From Croceimicrobium hydrocarbonivorans (GTDB lineage: Bacteria; Bacteroidota; Bacteroidia; Flavobacteriales; Schleiferiaceae): a stretch of 64,000 bases of DNA. The stretch's first letter is position 1. Every line of letters begins with the position of its first letter. The notes below the pieces were generated by a model that worked only from the letters and a program-made list of their open reading frames with translations, was not told the DNA's origin and did no database searches. The stretch lies in NCBI RefSeq assembly GCF_014524565.1, contig NZ_CP060139.1, forward strand, positions 1,867,501-1,931,500. The letters are read 5' to 3'. Position numbers and translations under genes: made by a program. Positions 19,257 through 28,900 of the stretch are shown piece by piece.

Positions 19257-19264
19257 CAAAAATA
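19257..19264 (-). promoter_or_regulatory. Putative -7 element (TATTTTTG) of hslR
   Basis: Exact TAnnTTTG match on the minus strand, 4 nt before the hslR ATG. It is formed by the T-rich tail of the terminator of the gene upstream, so the same bases could serve termination and initiation. Confidence 0.45.
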
Positions 19265-19293
19265 AAGAATCCCGGCAGCGTACTGCGCGGGAT
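19261..19293 (-). terminator. Terminator (distal copy) of the T9SS cargo gene
   Basis: Minus-strand hairpin: ATCCCG (19288-19293) with CGGGAT (19269-19274), plus an inner GCAG/CTGC stem, followed by TCTTTATTTTT. It lies inside the duplicated unit described at 19289-19321. Confidence 0.7.
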
Positions 19294-19321
19294 CCTTTGG
19301 ATATAGAGGGGGTATTTACAC
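19289..19321 (-). repeat. Direct repeat copy 1 (33 nt)
   Basis: Matches 19366-19398 at 31 of 33 positions, including the run GGATATAGAGGGGGTA. Each copy is joined to a hairpin whose CGGG arm reads into the repeat. The same module therefore appears twice, 77 nt apart, between the T9SS cargo gene and hslR. Confidence 0.9.
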
Positions 19322-19365
19322 GTTATAATTTCTCTGCTGAAAAAGGAAGCCCGACAGTGGGTGCC

Positions 19366-19398
19366 GGGATCCTTCGGATATAGAGGGGGTAATTACAC
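19366..19398 (-). repeat. Direct repeat copy 2 (33 nt), touching the cargo-gene stop codon
   Basis: Second copy of the unit at 19289-19321 with two substitutions. Its attached hairpin (CCCG 19350-19353 with CGGG 19365-19368, then CTTCCTTTTT on the minus strand) is weaker than the one in copy 1. The repeat ends on the first base of the stop codon (19398-19400). Confidence 0.9.
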
Positions 19399-22300
19399 TA
19401 TTTACGGTACACCACTTTTTGGGTGTAGCTACGGTTATCAGTGATCACCTTCATCAGGTAAACACCTTCCAGTAATTCGGCTTGAGGTTGGTAAACCATG
19501 GTGTTGGTTCCTTTAAATTGGAAGCCTAAAGCTGCCTGATCTACCATCTTACCGCTTAAGTCGTAAAGCTCTACGCGCACATCGCTGCTATTGTCTAAGT
19601 GCAAGTCAATTTGAGCAGCACCGCTAAATGGATTAGGATAAACATTCAATCCATTTTGTACTTGTCCGTACTCGGCAGTGCTTACAGGGTTGCCATTGCC
19701 ATTGAATTCTACATTGGCGATGTCGAAGCTTACCGGAACGAAGTTGTTATAGTCACCAACAAGTGAGAAAGTCACGTTTAAGATATTGCTCAGGTCAAGC
19801 GGGGTGTTTCCGGCAGAAACCAAGTCGGCAAAATCAATGCTGTATGTTCCCATAGCGGCATTTTGCACTGGCACAGTGATACGGTATTGCTCGCTCCAGT
19901 TAGTGATATTGCCACTTACCAAGGTTACAATAATCTCGTTCAATCCGCTTAAGCTGGCTTCAAAGGTCATTTGGTTGTAGGCACTTAAGTCTACAGATTT
20001 GTGACCAGGACGCAACATGCGGTAAATGCTCACATAGTTCTTTAAGTTACCGGTGAACTGTACATCGCGCTCTAAGTGTTTTTTAGAGTTATCGAAGGTA
20101 TAGCCACTCTCAGTAAGGGTATTGAAGTTAGTGCTGTTGGCACCTACTACGCGCTCGAAGTCAATTCCCCAAGCACCATCGGCTAAGTACAATACATCGC
20201 GACCACCACCGATATCGTTCAAGATTTCGAATCCAGAGTCGAATAAGTATCCGGTGTTCCAAACTACAGTTTCTTCACGTTTAGCAGGATCAAGGCTGAT
20301 CAATTCACCAAACTGAGTACGGGTAGCTTGCTCGTTGATAGTACGGTTAGCCATGATGTTAATCTCGCTGGCACCTACAGTGTTTACCATAGTAAGGAAG
20401 ATTTTACCATCCTTATAGTGACCGGTTTTAACATAGGCAGTAGGTACTGCAACGTTGCTGCTGGTTAAGCTGCTTACCGGACCATCCATTTCCATTAAAG
20501 TAAGGATGTCTTCTACCAATTGGCGAGTTAAGCTTTCAGATACAGACCAAACCTGGAAGTTGTATACTTTATCAGAAGGCTGGATATCATATTCTTGTTG
20601 GTTCCAACGAGCATCGATTTCAATAGTGCCATTGGCTTTCTTGTAGGCTACAAAGGTTACAGCCATGTCTACCAAACCTTCACCTTGATCTAAGTGAGAA
20701 AGGATAAAGGTGTGACCCTTGATATTGATCAATTTAATATTCTCTAAAGTGGCACCGTTTAAGCGGTCGCAAATCACTTTGGTGTGGTTATACACCTCAT
20801 TCTGAGTTTCGATGGCCAGGATGCTTCCTAAACGGTTCTGAGCAGTGTTTAAGTAATCTACAGAGAATACGTTTAAGGCATTGGTGATACCAATTAGATC
20901 GGTTGGAGTAGCAATTACCGCAGGAGCGTTTTGAGGACCTACCGCAGGTAAGTAGTCGCTTAAAGCTCCGGTTTTACCTAATTGCTGACTTTGCATATCA
21001 CTCAAAGTAGGTTGCTGAGCAATGCGATCGTAGAAAGTATGCTGTCCGCGGATGATACGCTCGTAGTTACGGGCGGCAATTAAACGGGCCATTGAACCTT
21101 CACTTTCGATACCACCGTTATTGGAACCTGAAGAACCAGTAGCACAGTTTTCACTAGCACTGTTGTTGCTGCTTACAGGATCGGGTTGATTTTGACTCAA
21201 TACAGAGGCAGTGTTGCTACCATTTCCGTTTACCTGAACGGTAACTTGTAAGCTTTGACCAGTACCACAAACCACTTCAGGAATAGTCCATAAACCAGTT
21301 CCGGCATTGTAAGTTCCGCTGCTAGGTCCGGCATGACTTACATAAGTGAAGTTCGCATCAATAACATATTGAATCTGTACGGCAGTAGCAGGTACACCGC
21401 AAGTAAGGTTGTCGATGTGGATGGTAAAGGTTACCAAATCACCAACATTAGGAGTGTTATTAGTAACGGTTTGAGTAACCTGCAAGTCGGCAGGACAACG
21501 AACACTGTTAATGTCTGCTGTAACAGTAGTTCCATCCAAGTACCAGCTCAAAGCGCTGATAGAAGGGAAGGTAACTGTAAACTCGTTGCTGTGGGTACCG
21601 GCAATAAAGCTGGTGTTTTGGCCACGACCTTGTGGAGATGGGCTAAAGCTATTATTAGCTCCAACAGGAATGTTTACAGTAAAGTTATTAGGGTTGTGGT
21701 AACCGAATTTAGCCACCACGTCATTGTTCACGTCGATATAAACACAGTTCAATTCTGGGTTTACATTTAAGGTTCCGCTTCCGTTTACAGCGGTGAAAGC
21801 ACCACAGAATTCAGAAGTACCATTGGCAGTAAGGAAAGAGGTAGCAGTGATAGCATCTCCAGCTACAAAGCCAGCAGGAACAGGAACGGTAAACTCGAAA
21901 CGGTTGGCATTGCTTTCAGTACCCTGTGCAATTCCATTTACTAAACCAGGACCATAAGATCCGGTGCTGGCATCCATATCATCGCCACTACCTTCAACTT
22001 TAGAGAAAAGGAAGCTTTTACCTTGAGGCATATAAGCACCAGTATACTCATCAGCTTCGAAGAATTCTACGGTAGCACCGGCAGGAGCAAATCCTTTTAC
22101 AGTAAGGTTAGCACCGTTAATGATTACCGCATCGATAATAGGGAAGTTCTGCAATTGGTTACCTCCGGCATCAACATCATTGTTGTCGTTTAAAGTAACA
22201 TAGGTACCGGTTCCCTTGCGATGGTTATCGCTAGAGCTTAATAAGTCAATACCTAATTGCTTGGAAGTAGTTAAAGGAGCAACAGCAGGAATAACGTTTC

Positions 22301-23354
22301 CATTGTTGTAAATGCAGTTTTGAGTAATATGGTGTTTTTCAGCCGCGCTGGTAACCAGGATACCGGCACCCACATTGTCATAAATAAGGTTCTTAACGAT
22401 AGTGTCGCCGTAAGTTCCATAGATACGCATACCGGAAGTTTCGTTACCTAAGCGACCGTTATTGTAAGAAGTGTTGTTCTCAATTTGGTGACCACCGTGA
22501 GAGTTGTAGGTATCCAAACCGTTGGCACCATTGTTACGGAAAAGGTTTTCTTTAACTACACAGTTTTCAGTGAAATCAGCTACATCTAAACCATCGGTAA
22601 TTTGATCTACCAAACCATTGTGGGCAAAGTCGTTTTGATAAACTTCCCAGTCGGCACAACCGGTGCGAAGGAAGCCACCCATGGTAGATCCATAAGCCAC
22701 ATAGTTGTGGTGGAATTTACCATCGTCAACGCCTAAAGCTTGGAAGTTAGGAGCACCATTGATATCGCTTCCGGCAGGAGCCATATCCTGATGAGCTTCA
22801 GAACCCAAAACCATATTAAAGGCTTCGAAGTAGCCACCGCCACCGCGAACCAAAAGGTTGGCATTGTCATAGATGAACCATCCGTTACCGAAGCTGTGGA
22901 TAGCCAGGTCGTTAATAGTAATGTAACGCTCGGTAGCTTGTAATCCCCACTTCAAGTTACCGGCACCGTCAACGATCTCAATTTCGGGACCGTCTACCTG
23001 CGCTAAAGCCACGGCATCACAACCTACAGTACCACCGGCTCCGAAGATGGTGGTATTGGTGTTACCAGTGAAAGCAGTTTGAGTGCTGCCATCGATGGTT
23101 AAAACACGGTTGTTAATGCTGGGCAACTCAGCGGAAGTTACCAGAATGGTGAATACTCCGGTGCTGGCATTGTAACCGGCGTCGGAAGTAGGAATGTTAA
23201 ACTCGATACGATCGATGCTCCAGTTTGCATTGGCATCGGTGATTGCTTGACGTAGCGAACCGGGACCCGAATCATTCGTGTTGGTCACGGTTAAAACTTG
23301 ACCTTGTAAGCTTAAGGCCAACGCTACAAAAAATGTAATACCCCAGAATTTCAT
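19398..23354 (-). CDS. Large T9SS-sorted surface protein with beta-helix and DUF11-like domains
   Basis: A 1318-residue cell-surface or secreted protein. From the ATG at 23354 it has a signal peptide (MKFWGITFFVALALSLQGQ). A TTG at 23402 gives a poor N terminus and lies upstream of the apparent promoter. Order: a TNTNDSGPGSLRQAI motif typical of Bacteroidota surface proteins; a right-handed parallel beta-helix (about residues 130-370, with many NN and GN turns); a DUF11-like domain (LQVTQTVTNNTPNVGD); a long middle region without a known motif; a possible carbohydrate-binding sandwich before residue 1230; and the type A T9SS sorting domain (GLNVYPNPF ... VYLMKVIT ... QKVVYRK). It would be exported by the T9SS that PorW serves. 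Confidence 0.9.
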   Translation of the reverse strand: MKFWGITFFVALALSLQGQVLTVTNTNDSGPGSLRQAITDANANWSIDRIEFNIPTSDAGYNASTGVFTILVTSAELPSINNRVLTIDGSTQTAFTGNTNTTIFGAGGTVGCDAVALAQVDGPEIEIVDGAGNLKWGLQATERYITINDLAIHSFGNGWFIYDNANLLVRGGGGYFEAFNMVLGSEAHQDMAPAGSDINGAPNFQALGVDDGKFHHNYVAYGSTMGGFLRTGCADWEVYQNDFAHNGLVDQITDGLDVADFTENCVVKENLFRNNGANGLDTYNSHGGHQIENNTSYNNGRLGNETSGMRIYGTYGDTIVKNLIYDNVGAGILVTSAAEKHHITQNCIYNNGNVIPAVAPLTTSKQLGIDLLSSSDNHRKGTGTYVTLNDNNDVDAGGNQLQNFPIIDAVIINGANLTVKGFAPAGATVEFFEADEYTGAYMPQGKSFLFSKVEGSGDDMDASTGSYGPGLVNGIAQGTESNANRFEFTVPVPAGFVAGDAITATSFLTANGTSEFCGAFTAVNGSGTLNVNPELNCVYIDVNNDVVAKFGYHNPNNFTVNIPVGANNSFSPSPQGRGQNTSFIAGTHSNEFTVTFPSISALSWYLDGTTVTADINSVRCPADLQVTQTVTNNTPNVGDLVTFTIHIDNLTCGVPATAVQIQYVIDANFTYVSHAGPSSGTYNAGTGLWTIPEVVCGTGQSLQVTVQVNGNGSNTASVLSQNQPDPVSSNNSASENCATGSSGSNNGGIESEGSMARLIAARNYERIIRGQHTFYDRIAQQPTLSDMQSQQLGKTGALSDYLPAVGPQNAPAVIATPTDLIGITNALNVFSVDYLNTAQNRLGSILAIETQNEVYNHTKVICDRLNGATLENIKLINIKGHTFILSHLDQGEGLVDMAVTFVAYKKANGTIEIDARWNQQEYDIQPSDKVYNFQVWSVSESLTRQLVEDILTLMEMDGPVSSLTSSNVAVPTAYVKTGHYKDGKIFLTMVNTVGASEINIMANRTINEQATRTQFGELISLDPAKREETVVWNTGYLFDSGFEILNDIGGGRDVLYLADGAWGIDFERVVGANSTNFNTLTESGYTFDNSKKHLERDVQFTGNLKNYVSIYRMLRPGHKSVDLSAYNQMTFEASLSGLNEIIVTLVSGNITNWSEQYRITVPVQNAAMGTYSIDFADLVSAGNTPLDLSNILNVTFSLVGDYNNFVPVSFDIANVEFNGNGNPVSTAEYGQVQNGLNVYPNPFSGAAQIDLHLDNSSDVRVELYDLSGKMVDQAALGFQFKGTNTMVYQPQAELLEGVYLMKVITDNRSYTQKVVYRK

Positions 23355-23378
23355 AGCTGTAATAATTGAATTACCCAG

Positions 23379-23386
23379 CAAACCTA
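23379..23386 (-). promoter_or_regulatory. Putative -7 element (TAGGTTTG) of the T9SS cargo gene
   Basis: Exact TAnnTTTG match, 24 nt before the ATG at 23354. The palindrome at 23395-23413 lies just upstream, over the spacer and -33 region. Confidence 0.55.
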
Positions 23387-23394
23387 ATCTCCTT

Positions 23395-23413
23395 ATTAAC
23401 AAGGCCTGTTAAT
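23395..23413. promoter_or_regulatory. 19-bp palindrome upstream of the T9SS cargo gene
   Basis: ATTAACA-AGGCC-TGTTAAT, perfect 7-bp arms with a 5-bp centre. Its position beside the -7 element suggests an operator. It is not the tandem direct-repeat form usually bound by LytTR regulators. Confidence 0.45.
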
Positions 23414-23582
23414 TATTAGATGAACTGCAAAATGTGTCGATAAGTGGTTGAAAGAAAGCCTGAAACGAATAAAAAGAAACAAGCTCAAAGGCTTGTGGGG
23501 CAAGGCTTAAGCGCTAAAATAGAGGAATTCTTGCGTACTATACATTTTAGAGCCATTTTTGTTAAGAATTCATTCCTCTCAC

Positions 23583-24266
23583 ATGAAGTGTATTGTTGTT
23601 GATGATGACCCCATTCAAAGGGAAGCGATAAAGTCATGCATCTCAAAAGTTAGCGACCTTGAATTGGTAGGTGTATATCCTAATGCCATTGAGGCACGTA
23701 TCGCTTTGCAAAAGAGGGAGGTAGACCTGATCTTTCTAGATGTTGAAATGCCCGAAATGAGTGGCATTGAATTTCTCGCTAGCTTTAAAGAAGTTCCTCA
23801 AGTTATTATGGTAACCGCTAAAAAGCACTACGCTTTTGAAGCTTTTGAATACGATGTTACCGACTATATTTCTAAGCCCATCGACATGGATCGCTTTTCA
23901 TCGGCGGTGCAAAGAGCCCGTTATTATGAAGAAAACCTGAAAAGACAAGAAATTGAAAATTCACTTTTCATTAAATCAGACGGTGTTTTAGTGAAGTTAA
24001 GCGTGGATGATATTTCTTTTGTAGAGGCCTTGGGTGACTATATTAAAGTGGTTACTGAGGAGAAGCGCTACATCGTGCATAGTACCATGAAAGCCTTTGT
24101 TGCGAAGCTTCCGGATAATTTTTTACGTGTGCATAAATCACATATTATAAACCTCGATAAGATTCAGAAGCTGGAGGAAAACACGGTCTTTTTAGCGGGT
24201 CAGGAAATTCCTGTTAGCCGGAATAATAAAAAGATTCTGATCGATCGAATTTCAGAGTCTAAATAG
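23583..24266 (+). CDS. LytTR-family response regulator (orphan)
   Basis: Cytoplasmic two-component regulator of 227 residues from the ATG at 23583; a TTG at 23559 would add eight atypical residues. The receiver domain (CIVVDDDPIQREA, phosphoacceptor Asp in LIFLDVEMPEMSG, TAKKHYAFEAF, conserved Lys in ISKPID) fills residues 1-120, and the LytTR DNA-binding domain (LFIKSDGVLVKLSVDDI, FLRVHKSHIINLDKI, IPVSRN) the rest. No histidine kinase is adjacent. It is divergent from the T9SS cargo gene, which makes that gene a possible target, but this is inference. Confidence 0.93.
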   Translation: MKCIVVDDDPIQREAIKSCISKVSDLELVGVYPNAIEARIALQKREVDLIFLDVEMPEMSGIEFLASFKEVPQVIMVTAKKHYAFEAFEYDVTDYISKPIDMDRFSSAVQRARYYEENLKRQEIENSLFIKSDGVLVKLSVDDISFVEALGDYIKVVTEEKRYIVHSTMKAFVAKLPDNFLRVHKSHIINLDKIQKLEENTVFLAGQEIPVSRNNKKILIDRISESK

Positions 24267-24303
24267 CTAGGGACCCAAAACATTAGGGCCCTATAAAAAT
24301 ATT

Positions 24304-24341
24304 AAGCCCCGTCTTTCTGCTGAGAGACGGGGCTTATTTTT
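24304..24341. terminator. Bidirectional terminator between the LytTR gene and sodA
   Basis: Perfect 11-bp stem AAGCCCCGTCT (24304-24314) with AGACGGGGCTT (24325-24335), followed by ATTTTT on the plus strand and preceded by an A/T-rich segment on the other. It sits between convergent genes, 38 nt after the LytTR stop. Confidence 0.85.
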
Positions 24342-24378
24342 CTAATCCCTTAAAGGGATTTCGAAGTCAGAAATTAAA

Positions 24379-24987
24379 TTATTTCGCAGCAGCGTAATTA
24401 GCAGCTACAGCGTCCCAGTTAATTACATTGAAGAAAGCTTCGATATAGTCGGGACGACGGTTTTGATACTTTAAATAGTAAGCGTGTTCCCAAACGTCTA
24501 AACCTAAGATGGGAGTACCTTTTACTTCGGCCACATCCATTAAAGGATTATCTTGATTGGCAGTGCTGCTTACTTGAAGCTTACCATTGCCATCTACTGA
24601 TAACCAGGCCCAACCTGAACCGAATTGAGTAGCAGCGGCATTAGCGAAAGCGTCTTTAAAAGCTTCGAATGAACCGAAAGCTTCGTCGATAGCAGAGGCT
24701 AATTCACCTGAAGGGTTTCCACCTCCATTAGGACCCATTACAGTCCAAAATAAGCTGTGGTTGTAGAAGCCACCACCATTATTACGAACGGCACCGCCAT
24801 GCTTGGAAACATTAGCAAGGATGTCTTCGATAGATTGGTTTGCCAAATCACTGCCTTCGATAGCGGCGTTTAATTTGGTGGTATAGCCAGCATGGTGTTT
24901 ACCGTGGTGGATTTCCATGGTTTGCTGGTCAATATGTGGTTCTAAAGCGTTGTGAGCATAAGGTAATGCTGGTAATTCAAAAGCCAT
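24379..24987 (-). CDS. sodA: Superoxide dismutase, manganese type
   Basis: Dismutates superoxide to oxygen and hydrogen peroxide. The 202-residue chain has the metal ligands in [23 protein letters not shown] and [12 protein letters not shown]. The active-site Gln lies in STANQDNPL and the preceding [10 protein letters not shown] has a Gly where Fe-type enzymes carry Gln; both features point to the Mn-type subfamily, although cambialistic behaviour cannot be excluded. There is no signal peptide, so it is cytoplasmic. A near-ideal promoter (TTTG-N19-TAGATTTG) lies upstream. Confidence 0.95.
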   Translation of the reverse strand: MAFELPALPYAHNALEPHIDQQTMEIHHGKHHAGYTTKLNAAIEGSDLANQSIEDILANVSKHGGAVRNNGGGFYNHSLFWTVMGPNGGGNPSGELASAIDEAFGSFEAFKDAFANAAATQFGSGWAWLSVDGNGKLQVSSTANQDNPLMDVAEVKGTPILGLDVWEHAYYLKYQNRRPDYIEAFFNVINWDAVAANYAAAK

Positions 24988-25025
24988 GTTTGATATTTTT
25001 TAGTTGATACTTTATGTAATCGAAA

Positions 25026-25056
25026 CAAATCTATCGCTAAGAAAGTTTGTCCCAAA
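25026..25056 (-). promoter_or_regulatory. Promoter of sodA (TTTG-N19-TAGATTTG)
   Basis: Minus strand: TTTG at 25056-25053, 19-nt spacer, TAGATTTG at 25033-25026, 38 nt before the sodA ATG. This is the best match to the Bacteroidota -33/-7 promoter in the window. Confidence 0.75.
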
Positions 25057-25162
25057 CTTCAACAGGAATTATTCTTTGTTGAAGCGGCATCAAAATTACT
25101 TATTAAAAAATAGAATTGCTTAGTTTTTGACTATGAATAGATTTCCTGAGTCGATATAAGCT

Positions 25163-25960
25163 TTAACGAACACGGGCCTTGCCAATAATTTTTCTAAAAA
25201 GGCCTGGGAAAAAACGAAAGAGCTGAACGCCCCAAACCTCTTTCCCGCCAATTAGTGCCACGGCTTTGTTGTTTTGAATGGCTTTTAAAGCTTTTTTGGC
25301 AAAGACTTCTGCGGGCATCCCATTGGCTTGGGCTTGATCCATCTCACCCAAGGCCTCATTGTTTCCGGTGAGGGCATTTACTGATACTTGAGTGTGAATG
25401 AATCCCGGACAGATCAAGTTTACCTTAATATGGGGTTCTTCTGCACGCAGGCTTTCGTAAAATCCATGCAGGGCATGTTTGGCGGCGGCGTAACCCGAGC
25501 GATAGGGAGTGGGGATTTTACCTACCAGACTGGAGATGACGACCACTTGCCCTTGTCCATTTTGCCAGCGGTCCATAAAGGCTTTGCTGAGTTCTACATT
25601 GGCCAAATAGTCAACTTCCATTAAACGGCGGTACACTTTTAATTCTGTGTCTCTAATTAAGGAGCGCTGTGATAGGCCTCCAGATAGGATGAGAATATCG
25701 GGTGCCGACCAAATTTTTTGCAATTCGGCAAGAGCATTTTGGCGCTCCGCTTCCTTTTCTAAATCAAAAGGCAACACTTCTACCTGCTGAGCTCCAAAGA
25801 CTAAAAGTTCCTTAGCCAATTGCATTAAAACTTCTTTGCGACGTCCGCTAATAACCAGCTTGGCTCCCTTTTTGGCTAGCTCTTCAGCCATGGCTTTGCC
25901 AATTCCGGAACTGGCTCCGGTTATCCAGGTTTTCTTGTTTTCAAAGTAATTTGCCGCCAT
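25163..25960 (-). CDS. SDR-family oxidoreductase
   Basis: NAD(P)-dependent short-chain dehydrogenase of 265 residues. The Rossmann motif is TGASSGIGKAMAEE, the structural segment is ILSGGLSQR, the catalytic Ser is in VVISSLVGKIP, and the YxxxK pair is in YRSGYAAAKHALHGF. The pattern is that of the DltE/DHRS7-like group acting on lipophilic or unknown substrates; the substrate is not predictable. It is divergent from the AddA gene, and the two starts are separated by 37 nt containing a symmetric -7-like element. Confidence 0.9.
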   Translation of the reverse strand: MAANYFENKKTWITGASSGIGKAMAEELAKKGAKLVISGRRKEVLMQLAKELLVFGAQQVEVLPFDLEKEAERQNALAELQKIWSAPDILILSGGLSQRSLIRDTELKVYRRLMEVDYLANVELSKAFMDRWQNGQGQVVVISSLVGKIPTPYRSGYAAAKHALHGFYESLRAEEPHIKVNLICPGFIHTQVSVNALTGNNEALGEMDQAQANGMPAEVFAKKALKAIQNNKAVALIGGKEVWGVQLFRFFPGLFRKIIGKARVR

Positions 25961-25982
25961 CCTTTAGACCTTTTCTTATTTG

Positions 25983-25991
25983 CTAATTTAG
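25983..25991. promoter_or_regulatory. Symmetric -7-like element (CTAATTTAG) between SDR and AddA genes
   Basis: On the plus strand TAATTTAG lies 6 nt before the AddA ATG; on the minus strand the same bases read TAAATTAG, 22 nt before the SDR ATG. Both are TAnnTTAG, a one-base variant of TAnnTTTG seen upstream of several genes here. Confidence 0.4.
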
Positions 25992-25997
25992 GCTCAA

Positions 25998-28900
25998 ATG
26001 TCCTCCATGCACGAACGCTTCCTTATTTACAATGCCTCAGCCGGTTCGGGAAAAACCTTTCAACTGGTGCGCAATTACTTAAAGCGTTGTTTGAGTACTA
26101 AAGATGCAAAGCGCTTCATGCATATCCTGGCCATCACCTTTACTAAAAAGGCCGCTGGTGAGATGAAAGTTCGCCTCATCAAGCAATTAAAGCTCTTAAA
26201 GTCCTATCCGGATATTGAAGCAGGAGATCGGGCTTATGCCGAGGAATTAGCCGCTGAACTAGCGATTGATCCCATCGAGTTAAAACACCGAGCTAGTGCT
26301 GCCTTATCGGGCATCCTGCATCATTATGCGGCCTTTAATGTGTCTACCATCGACAGTTTTACCAATCGCCTGATTCGCAGCTTTAGCAAGGACCTTAATA
26401 TTAATGGTCATTTTCAAGTAGAGCTGGATAATGACCGCATCCTGGAAGAGGCGGTAGATCGTCTTTTGGATGAATTGGAAGAGGAAGGTCCTTTTACGGA
26501 AGTATTGCGACGTTATATCCGCCAACAGCTTGATGATGAAAGCGCATTTGACAGTCGCAGGCTTTTGATAAATCGCGGAAAGGAACTGTTTCAAGAGCGG
26601 GCCTTTCCCTATTTGGAAGCTCTCAAAGAATTAGACCCTGAAACTTTGCTGAACATTGAAGCAGCACTGCGGGGACGGTTAAATCAGTTAAGGGGATCTT
26701 TTCAAAAAGAGGCTTCTGACTTTTTACAGCGATGCGAGGAATTGGATCTAGCTGGGGAGGATTTTAGAAGAGGAGGCTTATATTCTTGGGTTCAGGCGAT
26801 AAGCCAAGCGGACTTCAAGCCATTTAATAAGACTCAGATTGAAACTTTCGAAGAGAAAGGGCCTGAGCATATCCCATCTACCAAGGGGAAAAAGAAGCCG
26901 GCTTTAAATGATGCCAATATACTCCAGGATCTTTATGAAAGAGCTAAGAAAATCAAAGACTTAGAGGAAGGTAGTTTCGAAGAATATTGGATTTTAGATC
27001 GAGTTCTCAAAGGAATTCATGCTTTAGCCCTATTAGGGGAAATCGAAGTACGAATAGACCAGATAAAGGAGGAAAGTGGCCGAATGCCCATTGGCGATTT
27101 CAACAAGATTATCTCTAAAGAACTACGAGAGCAACCAGCGCCCTTCCTTTACGAACGTTTAGGGGATCGTTTTCAAGACTTTTTTATTGACGAGTTTCAG
27201 GATACCTCTCGCCTGCAGTGGGAAAACCTCTTACCCCTTTTAAATAATGCTCTGGCATCTGAAGGCAGTAGCACTATGATTGTGGGAGATGCCAAACAAA
27301 GTATATATCGCTTTAGAGGAGGCGATCTGCAATTGTTTGTGGACCTTTTTAGTGATAAAGATGCTAGTAATAAAGTCGCTGGTCGGGAGCTCTACCAAAG
27401 AAAGGTAGTTCCGATGGAGCATAATTGGCGCTCGCGCTCAGGCCTGGTGGATTTTAATAACCGCTTTTTTGAAACCTTAAGTGCAGAGTTGCCCAATGCC
27501 GAGTACCGTGAGATTTATAAACAGGGTAAACAAGTACCCGCAAAGGCAGAAGGAGGCTATATAAGTCTGGAGCTTTTAGACAATAGGCCCAGCCCGGAAA
27601 TGGAGGACGAGGCCTTACTAAACAGGATAAACGATTTGCTCCAAGCTGGTTATCGGCAAAGGGATATCTGTCTTTTGTCGAGAAGCAATAAAACCGGACG
27701 TAGAGCCGCCAAATTTCTTTTGGAACAAGAGGCAAATTTGGACTTAGCTCCCGGAGAGGCCCTGCAAATTCTTTCTGCCGATAGCCTTTTAATTGGCGCT
27801 TCCGCTGAAGTGCAGGCTATTATTTCCTTTTTGGAGATGTCGGAATTCCCAAAAGATAAAGAACGTCGTCGGGCTTGGCTAGCTTTGTTTGCGGAGCGTT
27901 TCTGCCCTTTTGGTCAAGACCCACATGATTTTAGAAAGGCCTGGTCTGAAAAGAACTTGAAGGAGATTGGGGAGGGATTAAACAGCTTGTTTGGTTCCTT
28001 TGATTTTGACCAATGGCAGGCCCAGGAGCTTTTGGAAAAATGCTATCAATTAATGCAGCTTTTCGAAATGCCCTGGCAAAATGATCCCTATTTGCAATTC
28101 TTCTTGGATCAGATTCAGGAGTACCAAAGCCATAGTCGCCCAGTAACCGCGGAGTTTTTGCAATGGTGGCAAGAAACCGGATCTGAAAAAAGTTTGAGCA
28201 TCCCGGAAGACACCAATGCCATTCAAGTTATGAGTGTGCATAAAGCGAAGGGCCTCGAATTTCCGGTGGTGATTTATCTATCGGCTTATGGCGCCCTGCA
28301 AAGCGGTGGTGGCTCTACTAATCCTCGCGCTTGGGTAGATTTGGATCCGGATAGCTTTGGCCTCTCTTTTAGCTTTATTGATTTGGTAAAACCACCAATC
28401 CCCGAATTTCAACCGCAGTATACAGCTTGGTATGAGGAGGAGCTTTCGAGGATAATGATGGATAACCTTAATATCTATTATGTGGCTTTTACCCGTGCGG
28501 AACAGGAGCTGCATATTATCAGCCAAATGCCGTCCAAGACTGGTAATCAGCAAAGCTTCGAATCTTTCTTAAGCCGCTATTTCGAAGCAGAAGAACCGGG
28601 TATATATGAGATCGGAAGCCGCCAGGGGCCAGTTAAGGAAGAGGCAGAACAGTTTGGTTTCGAACCCCAAAGCTTTAAGGCTTTGCCCTGGATGGAAAAA
28701 CTGGAACTTATAAGCAATGTGCCTAGGCACTGGCAACACGATAAACTGGCAGATGCCCGTTGGGGAACCAAGATGCATCAATTACTAGCGCAAATCCGCA
28801 AGTCTAGTGACCTTGATCAGGTATTAAAAAGAGCTCAAAATGAATCCTGGTTGGATGAAGAGGACTTGATTCAGCTGAAACCTCAGCTTAATAATTTATT

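Noticed and set aside
23354-23402. Longer N terminus of the T9SS cargo protein from TTG 23402
   Set aside because: It lies upstream of the apparent promoter and lacks a signal peptide at its start.
19786-23413. Several plus-strand open frames inside the T9SS cargo gene
   Set aside because: Shadows of the large minus-strand gene; none has a convincing start or domain.
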